From contig NC_067202.1 in assembly GCF_000699445.3 (NCBI RefSeq), positions 2,089,565 to 2,153,564 of the forward strand: a stretch of DNA of 64,000 nt. The letters run 5' to 3'. The DNA comes from Schistosoma haematobium (lineage: Eukaryota; Platyhelminthes; Trematoda; Strigeidida; Schistosomatidae). A program made the translations under genes and the position numbers. Each line of letters opens with the position of its first letter. Position 1 is the first letter of the stretch. Under the pieces are notes generated by a model. The model had not been told where the DNA came from. It did no database searches and worked only from the letters and a program-made list of their open reading frames with translations. This document shows positions 46,321 through 56,854 of the stretch, in pieces.

Positions 46321-47579
46321 TTTAATCAGTCCAAGACATTGCGCGGCCATTTTCTATCGATTAATCACGATCTCAATCAAAACTCAACAATCTTCACAAC
46401 CCTATACTGGCTATTAGTTTAACTCTCAGGTTTCCGAACAATTAACATGATTGCAGAGGTTTTTCACGACTATGGGGCACCCTATAATAATCCAGAAGCT
46501 TATGAATAAGATAAACACTGAATTTGAACTTACCACATACTCGATAGCTGATATTACAGCTAAAGCAGTGATATTTAAACCTGGTCAGTTGTTTTAACAC
46601 ATGCAAAAAATGACCTTATTAGATGTTTTTTATCGTCATTTACAAATGATTTTAATGTCACATATGGATGACATTTAGCAAACAGAATTCCTAACCATAG
46701 ACAAAAATGCCCTTTTAGTAATGATTTGAATTTCTACCAGTAAAACTAGTGTTTACTAAAAGTTCAAAGTATCTATGATAACTGAAAGTAATCGAACTGA
46801 TTTGCCAAGTAGGAATTCTCAGTATAGTCCAATTTAAGATAGACAGAACTAGATGAGTACAACGAGAGGCATTACATTTGAAATACGAAATAAGTGCGGG
46901 ATGAATCCTTGCTGTATAAAAACACCGCAGTACCCTAGTGAGCTCAAAAACTACCGCGTTGATCATAAAAAGTAGTTTATCCTGGCAGACTGAGAAATCA
47001 ATATAGAATCGCAAACAATTTATGATTTATGACAGACAGCATCTTGAAAAGAACAGTTCAACATTTTTAAAGGCTCTCTTTCCAGATCTAGTATGTTAAT
47101 TCCTGCAATCAGTCGGTCCCGCAGCTTGTTTTTGAAATTCAAGGATAAATTCTCTAACCTTCTGGTTATTCTGAAGAGTCGTCTCATGAAATTTTACTTT
47201 TTCAAGATATTCGGAACTAATGCACTATACATGATTTAATAGTACTTCATTGAGAGTTGTATGAGGAAATGAAATAGGCTGTTCTGGAAATGCCAAGGTT
47301 TTTAATAAGCTGTAGTCCTCCGTCTCAGTTGATGTGAGGAAAAGAGCAACAATTTTATCATCGTTCACATCTTTCCTGGTCATGCTCCAAATTTAGAACC
47401 TTACTATGTAATCTTCGAAAGCTTCAGAATTTGAATGTATGTCCAACTGTTCTATCATAGGCTCCATTGCGATGAGAATGTGACATTTAGAAGTATTTAA
47501 ATTATTATACAAACTGGGAATCACTGAAATAGTGCGATTTAAGGTGTTTACAAAGGAACATATTGTATGTAGAATTCGA

Positions 47580-48375
47580 GGTGAGGCTACAATTTATGGT
47601 AGAGCCAATCAGAAGCATTTGAAGGATTTCAAGTCCACGGAGACAATTTCAGTACCTGATGCTCACGTACGATCGGTTCACAGCAGAATTTAGAGAAAAT
47701 ATGATAATTGAGTGGCTACAACAAATAGGACTACTAAGAAATTCCTTTATTTATGATTGTGTTAATCAAATGACTTGTGGACCTTGTGTAGAATACCGTG
47801 ATGATGTTGTATTTCGATGTAGTATGAGTTGGAGGAAGAAGCCTCCTAGAAGAAGATTATTTCCGTTCAATCCAGATTGAGACTAAGGCAAATTATGAAA
47901 ATTGTTGCGAAGTGGATAATAAAAGCACCAGTAACACTGACTGCAGCCGTATTCTACAATATGTACGGATGATTGAAGAGTGTACAGATGCCTACATAGA
48001 TTTGGTTATGTGCATCGTGTCGTTATCCAAAAGAGGCATTTTGTGGACCCAACAACCGGAGTACACACAAGCAATATTGAAGCTATATGGCCGAGGTTGA
48101 AACAGTTTTTGGCAACCTTATCATGTCTCCAGGGATAAACTATTATGGAGTCATAAGGATGAGTTTCTCTATCACATGCATTACGATTTCAGAACCTCTG
48201 AATCTATTTCTAACCTTGACAAGTTTTTGAACCATATAAAAGAAGTGTATTCACTTTAATTCTTTGATTTTGTACTGCATATCTTTACTCTATACCGACT
48301 ACCTTCTGATTGGCTAATATTTCGCAAAGTCACTTGAGGTTCGTTCAAAGGTCGTCCATAGATTAGAGTCTTGCC
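47580..48375 (+). mobile_element. Degenerate Merlin DNA transposon
   Basis: Flanked by the exact 8 bp duplication GAATTCGA (47572-47579 and 48376-48383). It has inverted termini GGTGAGGCTACAATTTATGG and GGCAAGACTCTAATCTATGG. Inside is a broken transposase: ENMIIEWLQQIGLLRNSF, MTCGPCVEYRDDVVFRC (zinc-binding CxxC-type N-terminus), then in other frames RFGYVHRVVIQKRHFVDP, HTSNIEAIWPRLKQFL and FLYHMHYDF. The last two are the C-terminal catalytic region of the IS1016/Merlin superfamily. The central catalytic part is deleted. Merlin is known in Schistosoma, and 8-9 bp duplications are typical of it. Confidence 0.85.
47659..48260 (+). pseudogene. Merlin/IS1016-type transposase remnant
   Basis: N-terminal frame 47659-47880 (73 codons), then frameshifts, then a frame covering about 47985-48110 with VHTSN-IEAIWPRLKQF, and another ending near 48257 with SNLDKFLNHIKEVYSL. 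The region between zinc finger and C-terminus is much shorter than in intact Merlin proteins, so catalytic acids are missing. Confidence 0.75.
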
Positions 48376-48671
48376 GAATTCGAAATCTGGAACTTATCAA
48401 ATGTAAAAGAATCATTAGTTTATATAAACACTACTCAGTCTTATGTAAGTAACTATTTAGAATCATTGAATAAAATGTATTACTAATATTTTTCTTTATT
48501 ATTCAGCTGTTTTTATCTATTTCTAATTGTCTTCTACTCGTTACAATAACTTTTTAGTAGAAGCACCAATACTCAATAACTGTAATGGTGCTATATTTTA
48601 TTGATTGTTTCAATATCTTGAAAGAAAAAAACATTACAATCTTATGAGTTCTTGATTGAGATAACGAATCG

Positions 48672-48835
48672 ATTGATGTTAGACCACCATTGGAAACCTG
48701 GAAGCACTGGATGGCCGTTTCGTCTTATTGTGGGACTCCTCATCAGTGCTCATCCACGATCCCGCTCGCGGGATTCGAGCCTAGGGCCTTCGGTCTCGCG
48801 CGTGAACGCTTTTGAATTCTATTGAACTGAAAATG
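48672..48835 (-). repeat. Hammerhead SINE (Sm-alpha-like), copy b
   Basis: The minus strand has a tRNA-like part with GATTCGAGCC reversed B-box region, a GCGAGCGGGATCGTGGAT lead, then the hammerhead at 48749-48703: GCACTG, ATGAGGA (core C3 changed to A), GTCC/AGAC helix II, GAAAC, GGCCATC, CAGTGC. One core residue is lost. Confidence 0.72.
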
Positions 48836-49084
48836 ATTTTGTTCTTTCCGAACCAGTCTTGGATTTCAACTATTTCTAAAAGAGGACTGATGAAGCAGGG
48901 AGCCTCCTAAAGATCATGGATTGATTCAATGAATAAGTTGGATAGAAGTATTTTCTGAATAAAATCTAATAGTCTTGAAGTATTACGCTGATCATTAAAA
49001 TCATGGATATTTTTAAGTTAGTTCTATGTATGCTGGATTGTACATGTGAACTGTTGGTTTTAGTATTTGATAGGTAGTGTCATC

Positions 49085-49190
49085 AAGTATGCCCAGGACA
49101 GGGTTGGATGGAGAATGTTAGTGAGCGACCTATGCTCCTTCACAAGGAGTAACAGGCGTAAGTATGGTAAGTAGTAAGTAGTCATCAAGT
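49085..49190 (+). mobile_element. SR2-like RTE 3' end fragment
   Basis: Reads CAGGACAGGGTTGGATGGAG, then GTTAGTGAGCGACCTATGCT, equal to QDRVGW and LCS of the SR2-like C-terminus, followed by GTAACAGGCGTAAG and a GTAAGTAGTAAGTA tail that marks the element's 3' end. Confidence 0.7.
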
Positions 49191-49229
49191 AATTTAAGTT
49201 CATTCCTTTCGAAACATAAATACTCATAC

Positions 49230-49830
49230 TGTGGTATGTGCTACTGATGTCGACGGATTTAAGTAGTATGTATCATCAATCGAAAATGGAATACCTGACG
49301 GTAAATGGTTAAGAAGATTGAAGAAAAGAGAATGAGAACAAAGAATGATTGATATAAAAACTAAAGAACAATGAAGTCTGAGACAATTGATTTACACTTT
49401 GCGGATGAAGTATTTACTGTATGGTTCTCAGATTTTACTAAGATGTTCTGTAGTTTTTGAGATGGTGGAGAAGATTTGTAGCTCAGGTGGATGATTTTGG
49501 TGGAGTTTTGTTCTCTGAGCTGGATGGTTTGGTCGTGGAACTTTCATCGTTCTTCTGAACGACATCATCAGCACAAACTTCAGATAGAAGTGAAGTGTTT
49601 GAATTTCTCCATATGTGTTTCACAGCTTGTTCTGTGCACCTCGATGTTGATTGGTTCTTGTTGACCTTAAATTTATCATTGTTTACTTCTTTGTTTTGGT
49701 TGTGTCTCCAGTTGGTTTGATTTTTGTTCCTATATTTATGCATGATTTTCCTGTAATTTCCTATTCAAATCCATTCGATTGTCCCCACTTGTGTTCTCGT
49801 TAACTACAGTACAATTAATGCTAATAATGA
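49230..49830 (+). repeat. Repeat family Z, copy 1
   Basis: Shares TACTGATGTCGACGG-TTTAAGTAGTATGTAT, GGTTAAGAAGAT and AATGAAGTCTGAGAC with an inverse copy at 50320-50545, and TGTATGGTTCTC and CCATTCGAT-(T)-GTCCCCACT with a direct copy at 50900-51140. An open frame on the minus strand (49483-49743, Asn/Lys-rich) is not conserved. Confidence 0.5.
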
Positions 49831-49939
49831 AGATGACTAGAAACAAATAATCAGAAAGGAGAGTTGTGCTACAAATTGTAACTGATTACCATTTGATTAA
49901 TACTATAAAAAGTTTCCGAACTTTATGGTTAACATTACA

Positions 49940-50100
49940 GTCTGATCTTAGGCAACTATTGGAAGCATCGAAGCATTAAACAGTTTTATCGACGTTGTAT
50001 GATACATCTCAGAAGTGCTCATTCACAAACCTGCCGGTGATCGAACCCAGAATCTTCAGGTCACATAACAAGCACTTTAAACCACTGGCATCTAGCGTTT
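49940..50100 (-). repeat. Hammerhead SINE copy c (eroded)
   Basis: Recognisable only by the order of GGAAGCATCGAAGC, a CTCAGAAGTGCTCATTCAC block and TGATCGAACCCAGAATCTTC (B box, reversed) as in the other minus-strand copies. Hammerhead core destroyed. Confidence 0.5.
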
Positions 50101-50319
50101 TACATTCTTCATTTTAATCAGTTAGAGATATTACATAACCATCCACTAATGGAATTCAATTAGCAAACTGTCTTACTGCTGATATGATTGAACCTCACTA
50201 GTTCTCTGTCAAAATTTGTCAGTAATGTGGATATTTAATTAGTTATCATAAGCTTTCCTATCTAAATAGTTAAACTGTATTGAACGAGAACAGAGGTGGG
50301 ACAACCAAATGTATTTGAA

Positions 50320-50545
50320 TACGAAATTACAGAATATCTTAGTAAAATCTGAGAATCATACTTCATTTGCAAAAATGTTAATCCATCGTCTCACACTTCA
50401 TTGCTCTTTCTTTTCCAAATTAATCATTCACGCGTTCTAGTTCTCCTCACTTTGATCTTCTTAACCTTCTATCAACAAATCTTTTCACTTTCAACTGATG
50501 ATATACATACTACTTATATCTGTCGATATCAGTAGTACACATTAC
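50320..50545 (-). repeat. Repeat family Z, inverse copy
   Basis: Reverse complement of parts of 49235-49400 (TACTACTGATATCGACAG, then GTTAAGAAGATCAAAG and GTGTGAGACGATGGATTAA). Forms an inverted pair with copy 1 over about 1.3 kb. Confidence 0.45.
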
Positions 50546-50894
50546 ATATTCACTTTTATTATATCCAGTTTACATGAATAAGAAATATATTACAAAACTT
50601 GACATTTATACATATCATTGACTTATCAAGAAGAAAACAATCAGAAACAATCAAGGCTTATATGATCCCATTTTATTCAATCTAATTTCACTATAATGAA
50701 ATAATAAATGAAAATAAATGAAATATAAATTACAACAAAAAAAGCTCCCCATTTTTCTTTTTCTTTCTTTCTTTTTTCGGCTTGTTGAACTTGAACTTGA
50801 TCTGCATGATGTTTTTTTTTTCTATTAAATTGACCTGATTATATCAATAAGGTTGAATTGTTCAATTGTCAAATAATAATAATAGTGTGGTGTG

Positions 50895-51185
50895 AGCTAC
50901 TTATATCCATATAAGTAGTATATAACGATGATCAGAGATAGAATGTATTTCAGTAGTAAATCGAGAAGGAAACATTGGGAGCAAGGGCATGAACAGTGAA
51001 ATCTAAGACGATGGACTGAGATTTACGAGAGAAACAGTCAAGTTTGAGACGATGGATTGGTATTTTACAAATTGTATGGTTCTCTGATTTTAGTCAGATA
51101 TTCGCGTTCGAATATATTCGATTACCCCCACTCATGTTGTTGTTCACTATAGTAGTTGTGTTAGTAGTAGTAGTAATAGTAATAA
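50895..51185 (+). repeat. Repeat family Z, copy 3
   Basis: Contains CTACTTATATCCATATAAGTAG-like hairpin sequence at about 50898-50920, also present at 59396-59419, followed by GACGATGGA and GTATGGTTCTCTGATTTTAG as in copy 1. Ends in an AGT/AAT-rich tract. Confidence 0.45.
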
Positions 51186-51384
51186 TAATACTGAGTCCTG
51201 ATAGTCACTTGCTTGTGCAATGGGGTGAAGTTTAAATTCACATTATATTATTTGTTTGTATATTTCCGTTGATGTTTAGTATTGCAATTGATCAGTCTCT
51301 TATTGGCATATGTGCATCCTGTGCAGACTGCCTTGATATTGCCTTAAGTCACAAGCTTTATAAGTAAAGATAGATAGTGACTAG

Positions 51385-51590
51385 CAGTAGAATCCAGGAC
51401 GCGCTAGTGGCTAATAGGACTCAGTAGCTAAGTGGATAATGAGATGGCGTTTGAAGCGAACAGTACTGGGTTCGAGTCCCAGAGTGAACATCAACATCAG
51501 CTGACAAGTCCAAAATAGGAGGGGACGAACGCCCTGGTTTCCACTGCTAAAGATTTTCCATCTTTGCTTATAAGTTTTTAGTAATATTTA
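51385..51590 (+). repeat. Hammerhead SINE, canonical Sm-alpha-type, copy d
   Basis: A tRNA-like head has an A box (TAGCTAAGTGG, 51425-51435) and a B box (GGGTTCGAGTCCC, 51468-51480), spaced as in RNA polymerase III promoters. A hammerhead remnant follows at 51496-51537: CAG, CTGACAA (core G8 changed to A), GTCC...GGAC with an extra GGG, GAAC (one A lost), GCCCTGG. The 3' part GTTTCCACTGCTAA resembles the 5' part (TAGCAGTAGAATCC), consistent with the Sm-alpha repeat unit. This copy is a different subtype from those at 57-62 kb. Confidence 0.75.
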
Positions 51591-51639
51591 AGTATTTTCA
51601 CTATGAGGATTTGTGGTGACTATAGTATTTTCACAATTG

Positions 51640-51735
51640 AATTCATGAATTGATCTACACTAGATCATCATTGAAAAGCTTGAAGAACTGGAAGACTGTT
51701 TAGTCTTGGAGGAGGTCTGCTTGAATATCTGGGCT
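51640..51735 (-). repeat. Hammerhead SINE copy e (eroded)
   Basis: Retains ATTCATGAATTGATCTACAC and GGAAGACTGTTTAGTC in the same order as the 3' end of other minus-strand copies. Core lost. Confidence 0.35.
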
Positions 51736-52254
51736 ACATGTCCCTGCCATCTCGATATTTCAACAAGTTATCTGTTTCCTTGCTTTTTTCGATAGATCAT
51801 TATGCCAATCAATCGCACAACCTATTCAGATGCGTTTGTGAAAAGTTCACAACCTTTTGCCGTACAAGTTAAGAAAGAGCCCAATCAGGAGATTAATCAT
51901 GATCCAAATAGAAAAATGATAATACCTCAGATTATGAAACTACGAGGTACTCGTGTTAGAATCTCACAGTGAACATGAATTCATAGAAGACTGAAAGCAC
52001 ATCAAGATTCTTTACAGACTATCCTGTAATCATCTAAAATCAAATGTGAATAAAGCCTGATAAGATGAAATTAACTGTATCAAATTCAACCGATATAATA
52101 ATAAACAGTAACTTTCTTAAGATCAATCTTTTTTGGTACATGTATATCGTGAACAGATTGTCTTGATATAACTATCCGTCCTAAGCATTATTAAACAGAG
52201 ATGAATGATGGCTCTACTATAAGCACCATCAAAATAGTACAAGTATTTATACAC

Positions 52255-52615
52255 AATTGTTTACTTAAGATATTCACTATCCGTTAGCCGGAAACCATCA
52301 GCAAGAGAACAAACGAACTTACAAATGAAAAAGAAATTAGGAAAAGACGTTGGAAGTGGATAACACATACATTGTGGAAATCATCAAACTGTATCACGAA
52401 ACAAACCGTCACTTGGAACCTTGAAGGGAAAAGAAGAAGTGAAAGATGGAGGAACATATTGCATCGAGAATTGTGAGCAGATATGAAGAGGATGAATAGC
52501 AATTGATAAGAACTAGATGGGATTTCCCTGGACAGAGTTGAATTGAATACTGATGTTGGGCTTATGCTCCTCCATGAGGGGTAACAAGTGTAAGTAGGTA
52601 AGTAAGTATGAATGA
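52255..52615 (+). mobile_element. SR2-like RTE 3' fragment
   Basis: Starts at a CTATCCGTTAGCCGG block and continues [20 protein letters not shown] and [18 protein letters not shown] translation to TATGCTCCTCCATGAGGGG and a GTAAGTAGGTAAGTAAGTA tail. Several stops and indels. Confidence 0.7.
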
Positions 52616-52684
52616 TGGCTAGCAGTGGAATTCTGAACTCTCATTTCCTCCAATTTAGAACTTATCAACCGAATTTACTCACAT

Positions 52685-53285
52685 CGCCATGTTGATGAAC
52701 AAGGAGGATCAGGTGTAGACATAAAGGCGAGGATTGGCAAAGCAAGGGTCGCATTCTTACAGTTGATGAATATATGCAACCCAAAACAACTGTCGGTCAA
52801 CCAATATCAAAGTCACAACCTTTAATACGAACGTCAAGACAGTTCTACTGTACTGAGCTGAAACTTGGAGAACTAACACAACCATCATCAAGAAGGAACA
52901 AGTACTTATAAACAATTGTCCACGTAAGATGCTCAATATCCGTTGAACGAATACCATTAGTAACGGCCTACCGTCGGAGAGAAGAAACCAGCTTCCAGCT
53001 GAGGAGGAAATTGGGAAAAGACGATGGGAATGGATAGGACATACATTACACAAATCACCAAACAGTATCACGAGGAAGGCCCTAACTTGAAATCCTGAAG
53101 GGAAGTGGAAAAGAGAAAGTTCAAAGAACACATTACGTCGGGAAATAGAAGCAGATATGAAAAGGATGAATAAGAACGGGAAATAACTGGAAAGGATTTG
53201 TTGGGAGAGGGTTGAATGGCGAGTGCTGGTGGGCGGCCTATTCTCCTCCACGAGGAGTAATCGTCGTAAGTACGTAAGTTGACAC
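52685..53285 (+). mobile_element. SR2-like RTE 3' fragment with two nonsense codons shared with 62.5 kb
   Basis: Begins DEQGGSGVDIKARIGKARVA, continues FLQLMNICNPKQLSVNQYQS and, after frame changes, VFINNCP-like and [20 protein letters not shown] sequence. From 53007 to 53260 it is nearly identical to 62520-62773, including a TGA in place of the Trp of LTWNPEG and a TAA before LERI. Ends in CGTAAGTACGTAAG. Confidence 0.8.
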
Positions 53286-53289
53286 TCTG

Positions 53290-53685
53290 TCCCGGACTTG
53301 AACTCACTATCTTTTATTTCAAACACCTATATGTTATGCAATTAGCTATTGAGTTCAGAATAAGAATAACGATATACACATATATACATACATCGTAAAT
53401 CTAATTAAACTTATTGCTTACCGATAATATGACATTATACTTTTCAATGTGATATAATTTTTTACTATTATACTTTAATGGATAGAGAATGATTTCTTTG
53501 TTTCTAACATCTACCCTTATTAATGTCAATATTTCGGTAAACTCTATTTTTAAACTACTCACAAATTTCTTTGATAAAACTAATAAATGAAATTGAATAG
53601 GAAAATATTCGAAGAAAAAAGAGAAAGAGAAGAAGAAGGAGGAGAGGGTTCGTGAAGATTGTAGTACTTTTTTTCTAGTAGTTGA
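53290..53685. other. No recognised feature
   Basis: A purine-rich stretch near 53610-53650; nothing else supported. Confidence 0.35.
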
Positions 53686-53687
53686 AT

Positions 53688-53840
53688 TCATGAGTTGATT
53701 AAAGTTAAACTATCATAGAAAATCTGGAAGTATTGAATGACCATTTGGTTCTATTGTGGAACTCCTCATCAATACGTATCGACGATCTTGGTCATGGGGT
53801 TCAAAACCAGGATCTATCGATCTCGCTACAGAACCACCTT
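53688..53840 (-). repeat. Hammerhead SINE copy g
   Basis: Minus strand: GTATTG, ATGAGGA, GTTCC/GAAC, CAAAT, GGTCATT, CAATAC, followed by TTCCAGATTTTC. Several core changes (C3, G12). tRNA-like part reduced to GGTTTTGAACCCC. Confidence 0.6.
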
Positions 53841-53979
53841 CTGATTATTTTGATTTGTTTATTTATTCACTGAAGAAGTGGCTTGCTCTGAATCATTTTT
53901 CTACTCGTTGGAATATCTACAAATTGATTATTTATATTAGAAGAGGTTTTTTGTGAAAATTGTAATAATTGTTAATAGT

Positions 53980-54090
53980 TGAATTCAATTGAGTCAATTG
54001 AAGCTGGACTACCATGGAATACCTATTGTGGAACTTCTCAGCAGTAAGCATCCACGATCCCGCTTCACGAGATTCGAACTACAAAGATTT
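53980..54090 (-). repeat. Hammerhead SINE copy h (internal deletion)
   Basis: The tail, helix II region and CGCTTCACGAGATTCGAACT (reversed B box) remain, but the segment between the tail and helix II that holds GAAAC and helix III is deleted. Confidence 0.5.
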
Positions 54091-54314
54091 TATGCTTCTC
54101 CGTTTCCATATTTTACAATTAATGAATTATATAAGAGCGAGACTTGATTATTTAATTCAATGTGTCTTAATGAAGGGTTCTAAACTGGTAGGAAACATGT
54201 CATTTATTGCTATCTCGTTTTTTTTTTTCTTAAAGTTTTGTCTATCTATTTCAATTTGTGACGAAATTTGACTTTAACAATAATGACTAGCTTATTATAA
54301 CCATAAATTCTACA

Positions 54315-54850
54315 TATTCATAAATGAGCTCCCAAATGCCCTGATACAGTTGAGAGTGGGAAAATTCAATTCTCCCTCTCCAAGTGCTCTCATATGGCCA
54401 CGTACATACAACCACTGATAGGTAAGTCCTGCTCACTGCCTTCTTTCGGCATTATTGTTGTTTACGAAATTGATAGGTCGAAAAGTGAGTGTCCGGCACC
54501 TTAACCGGGTTGATGAATATAGAGGATCATCCTAGGGGTGTTGAGAAACCTTGATTTCAAATCAATGGTGTACATAGGACCCAGGATCCTGGGGAAACAA
54601 GTAGCGTATGAGCCTATTGTTGGTAACCAGCTACCATGGGATTGCATCTCCTTACATTGCTCCATTGCTTTTTGGATTAGACCTTTAGATTAAAGGAGTG
54701 AGGTGTGGCCTCCTAACAAAACCACCTGTTTCGGTTTAGGCACCCGGGCGGTATCCTAGTCCTCACACAGATCGAATGATTTATGTGGCATATATCTATC
54801 TATATGGTACTTTCTTGTACCAATGTTTATGTGTTTAAATAATAATAATA
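54315..54850 (+). repeat. SINE-like repeat family X, copy 3
   Basis: Full-length relative of 8936-9440: begins CTCCCAAATGCCCTGATAC, contains GTTTACGAAATTGATAGG, CTACCATGGGATTGCATCTC and CACCCGGGCGGTATCCTAG, and ends TTGTACCAATGTTTATGTG followed by an (AAT)n tail. Confidence 0.75.
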
Positions 54851-55199
54851 ATCAAATAATCCGTATATGAATCAGTCAAAATATTAGTAAGTTAATAAAC
54901 TGAAGGCATATTGTTGTCTAAAAGGTTTTAGGTTGTTTCCAGCTGTTATATTTGTGTAGTTTCTATTATGAACAAGTCATCACTGCTATGTTCATTGGTT
55001 TATTACTTATATTCATCTTCCTAATGGTGGATGGAATGAAGATTTATTGACTCTCCAAATGTAAATCCTTAAAACATGTACCGAATCACTTCATCATAAA
55101 AAGATACACTCATTTATATACTGATTTTATACACACTTGAGTATTAGTCGGTTTACACTACATAAATCAAAAAATGTACAGAGTTACTGTAAAAATACA

Positions 55200-55285
55200 C
55201 AACTTACGCACTTACTTATGTAGTTACGCCTGTTGCCTCTCATGGAGGATCATAAGTCACTCAACAGTATTCTCCATTCAACACA
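55200..55285 (-). mobile_element. SR2-like RTE 3' end fragment
   Basis: Plus-strand CACTTACTTATGTAGTTACG, then CCTGTTGCCTCTCATGGAGG and CAACAGTATTCTCCATTCAA: the reverse of the SR2 3' terminus with its tail. Only about 85 bp remain. Confidence 0.65.
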
Positions 55286-55380
55286 TAAAGTTAACTTATA
55301 ATAATACAAATAATGCGGCTGTCATATTGGACAAAAGTTTACAATTAGTTGGTAAAAACATAATGAAATAAAATATTAAG

Positions 55381-55800
55381 ACGATGATCGAAGGTATTCA
55401 ACAGGAAACCCTAGACTTAGGTTCCATGCTATTACATAGCACTCATCAGCAAGGTGTACCTGTAATCTTGAAGAAACTGATGCTTCCTGACGGATTCGAT
55501 TCCGTGTTACCCAGCTTCACAGTTAGAGATGTTACCATTAAAATATCCCAGGCCAAGTAGCGCGAAACCTAGGTTCAGAGTTTCCTATTGACTGCCTCCA
55601 ACTACCATCTTATCTCAACATAGTGCACACAATGTCGAATCACCTAGATTGGCGGCCACATTGCAACATAGTCGATAGGATTCGATCTGCATTAAGAAGG
55701 ATCTGACATACATGACATTGATCATCACCCAGTAATCAATCAATTGTAGATACCTAGATTATTGTTACTTTGGAAAACTGAAAATCAACTTAGTACTGAA
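55381..55800 (-). repeat. Second hammerhead-bearing repeat family (V), copy 1
   Basis: Homologous in the same orientation to 62945-63375: shared ACCTAGATT-GGCGGCCACA, GCATCTCAG/TGTTACC blocks, ATGACATTGATCAT and GTAGATACC. On the minus strand a hammerhead-like motif occupies 55458-55408: ACCTTG, CTGATGA (intact core), helix II GTGCTA/TAGCAT, a GGAAC in place of GAAAC, CTAAGTC, then TAGGGT, which pairs with ACCTTG through 4 Watson-Crick and 2 wobble pairs. Confidence 0.6.
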
Positions 55801-56234
55801 TAAAATGTTTTACTTAAACTAAAACTAATGTATTCTTCTTCTTATGATTCAGGCTTATCACTAGCAAAACTCTTATGACTGTCTATATCTAGTTTAGCCA
55901 TAGCATAAGTCTCATTCATGTTAATCAATCAGAAATTTCGACTAAATTTTCCAAAGTTTGAAAATGTATTTGTCTGAGAGATCTAGAAAATTCCTTGAAA
56001 AATAGCCTAAAGAGGGCCCTCTCTAGATGGACTCTCCATATTCTTCACCAACCTGATTAGAGTACCGGATTATGATCATGAATTGTCAAATAGGTTCTTA
56101 TCAATTGTTATTAATTTACAAAAGCATAACCATCAAAATTTCAAACAACTAATAATCTTTATGAAATACGTACTTGCATTACTCATTGTTATAGTAGGGA
56201 GCATTATCCATGAGGTATTTCAACAGCAATTGAC

Positions 56235-56660
56235 ATCCTGTATAAGTGGAGCGGCCAAACCAAAACGTGGCATCAGTGCTTGAAGTCACTAACTTCTAGT
56301 CTGAGCCATGTTGGTAGATGCAGACTACTTGGCTGGGGTCCGCGTGACTATCGTAACCAATGGTTGGAGACTCTTGGTGACATGGCTCAGAATCGATCAC
56401 AGTGGCGTCGGTGTATACACTCTCTGTCTTCCCTTAAACTAAGAGATTAAAATCACTTCATATCTTTCTTTCTACGAACTAATTCTTTCTTCCTATACTA
56501 TATCCTTATATGCAATCTTTCTTCTACATATTATCACCATTGACCTAACCACTCCTATGAATCTGGTGTTCATCTTGCTGTGCTAATGCGGCATGGCAAT
56601 TTGGACCGATGCATATATGTGCCTGGTCCTACATTGTAGCTAACTGACTGACTGATCCTG
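56235..56660 (+). mobile_element. RTE-like retroposon family B, 3' end
   Basis: Reads QCLKSLTSSLSHVGRCRLLG, GVRVTIVTNGWRL-type sequence in another frame and the 3' UTR CTTCCCTTAAACTAAGAGAT, ending TAACTGACTGACTGATC. It is the plus-strand counterpart of 12612-13110, about 85-90% identical by eye. Heavily 5'-truncated. Confidence 0.78.
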
Positions 56661-56854
56661 TGTAGGTTTGAGATATTTCCATAGAATGATCATGAATTAG
56701 TAATTCGTGTCATCTTTATGTTTAGTCCTTAATCTTCATAGAATTTGACGGTTTCTATTGTCATATTCTAAGTAAGTCAACATCTTTGTCCACTTTTTAT
56801 TGTTTTAAATGATTATAAAGAGTCCGAAGTAAGTAGTATTGTTATATTCTAACG

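Noticed and set aside
51411..51486. Possible genuine tRNA gene
   Set aside because: A and B boxes are good, but it continues into the hammerhead part of a SINE and acceptor-stem pairing is not evident.
53068..53326. Minus-strand frames of 79-189 codons, repeated at 62297-62644
   Set aside because: Antisense of SR2-like fragments; repeated only because the fragments are repeated.
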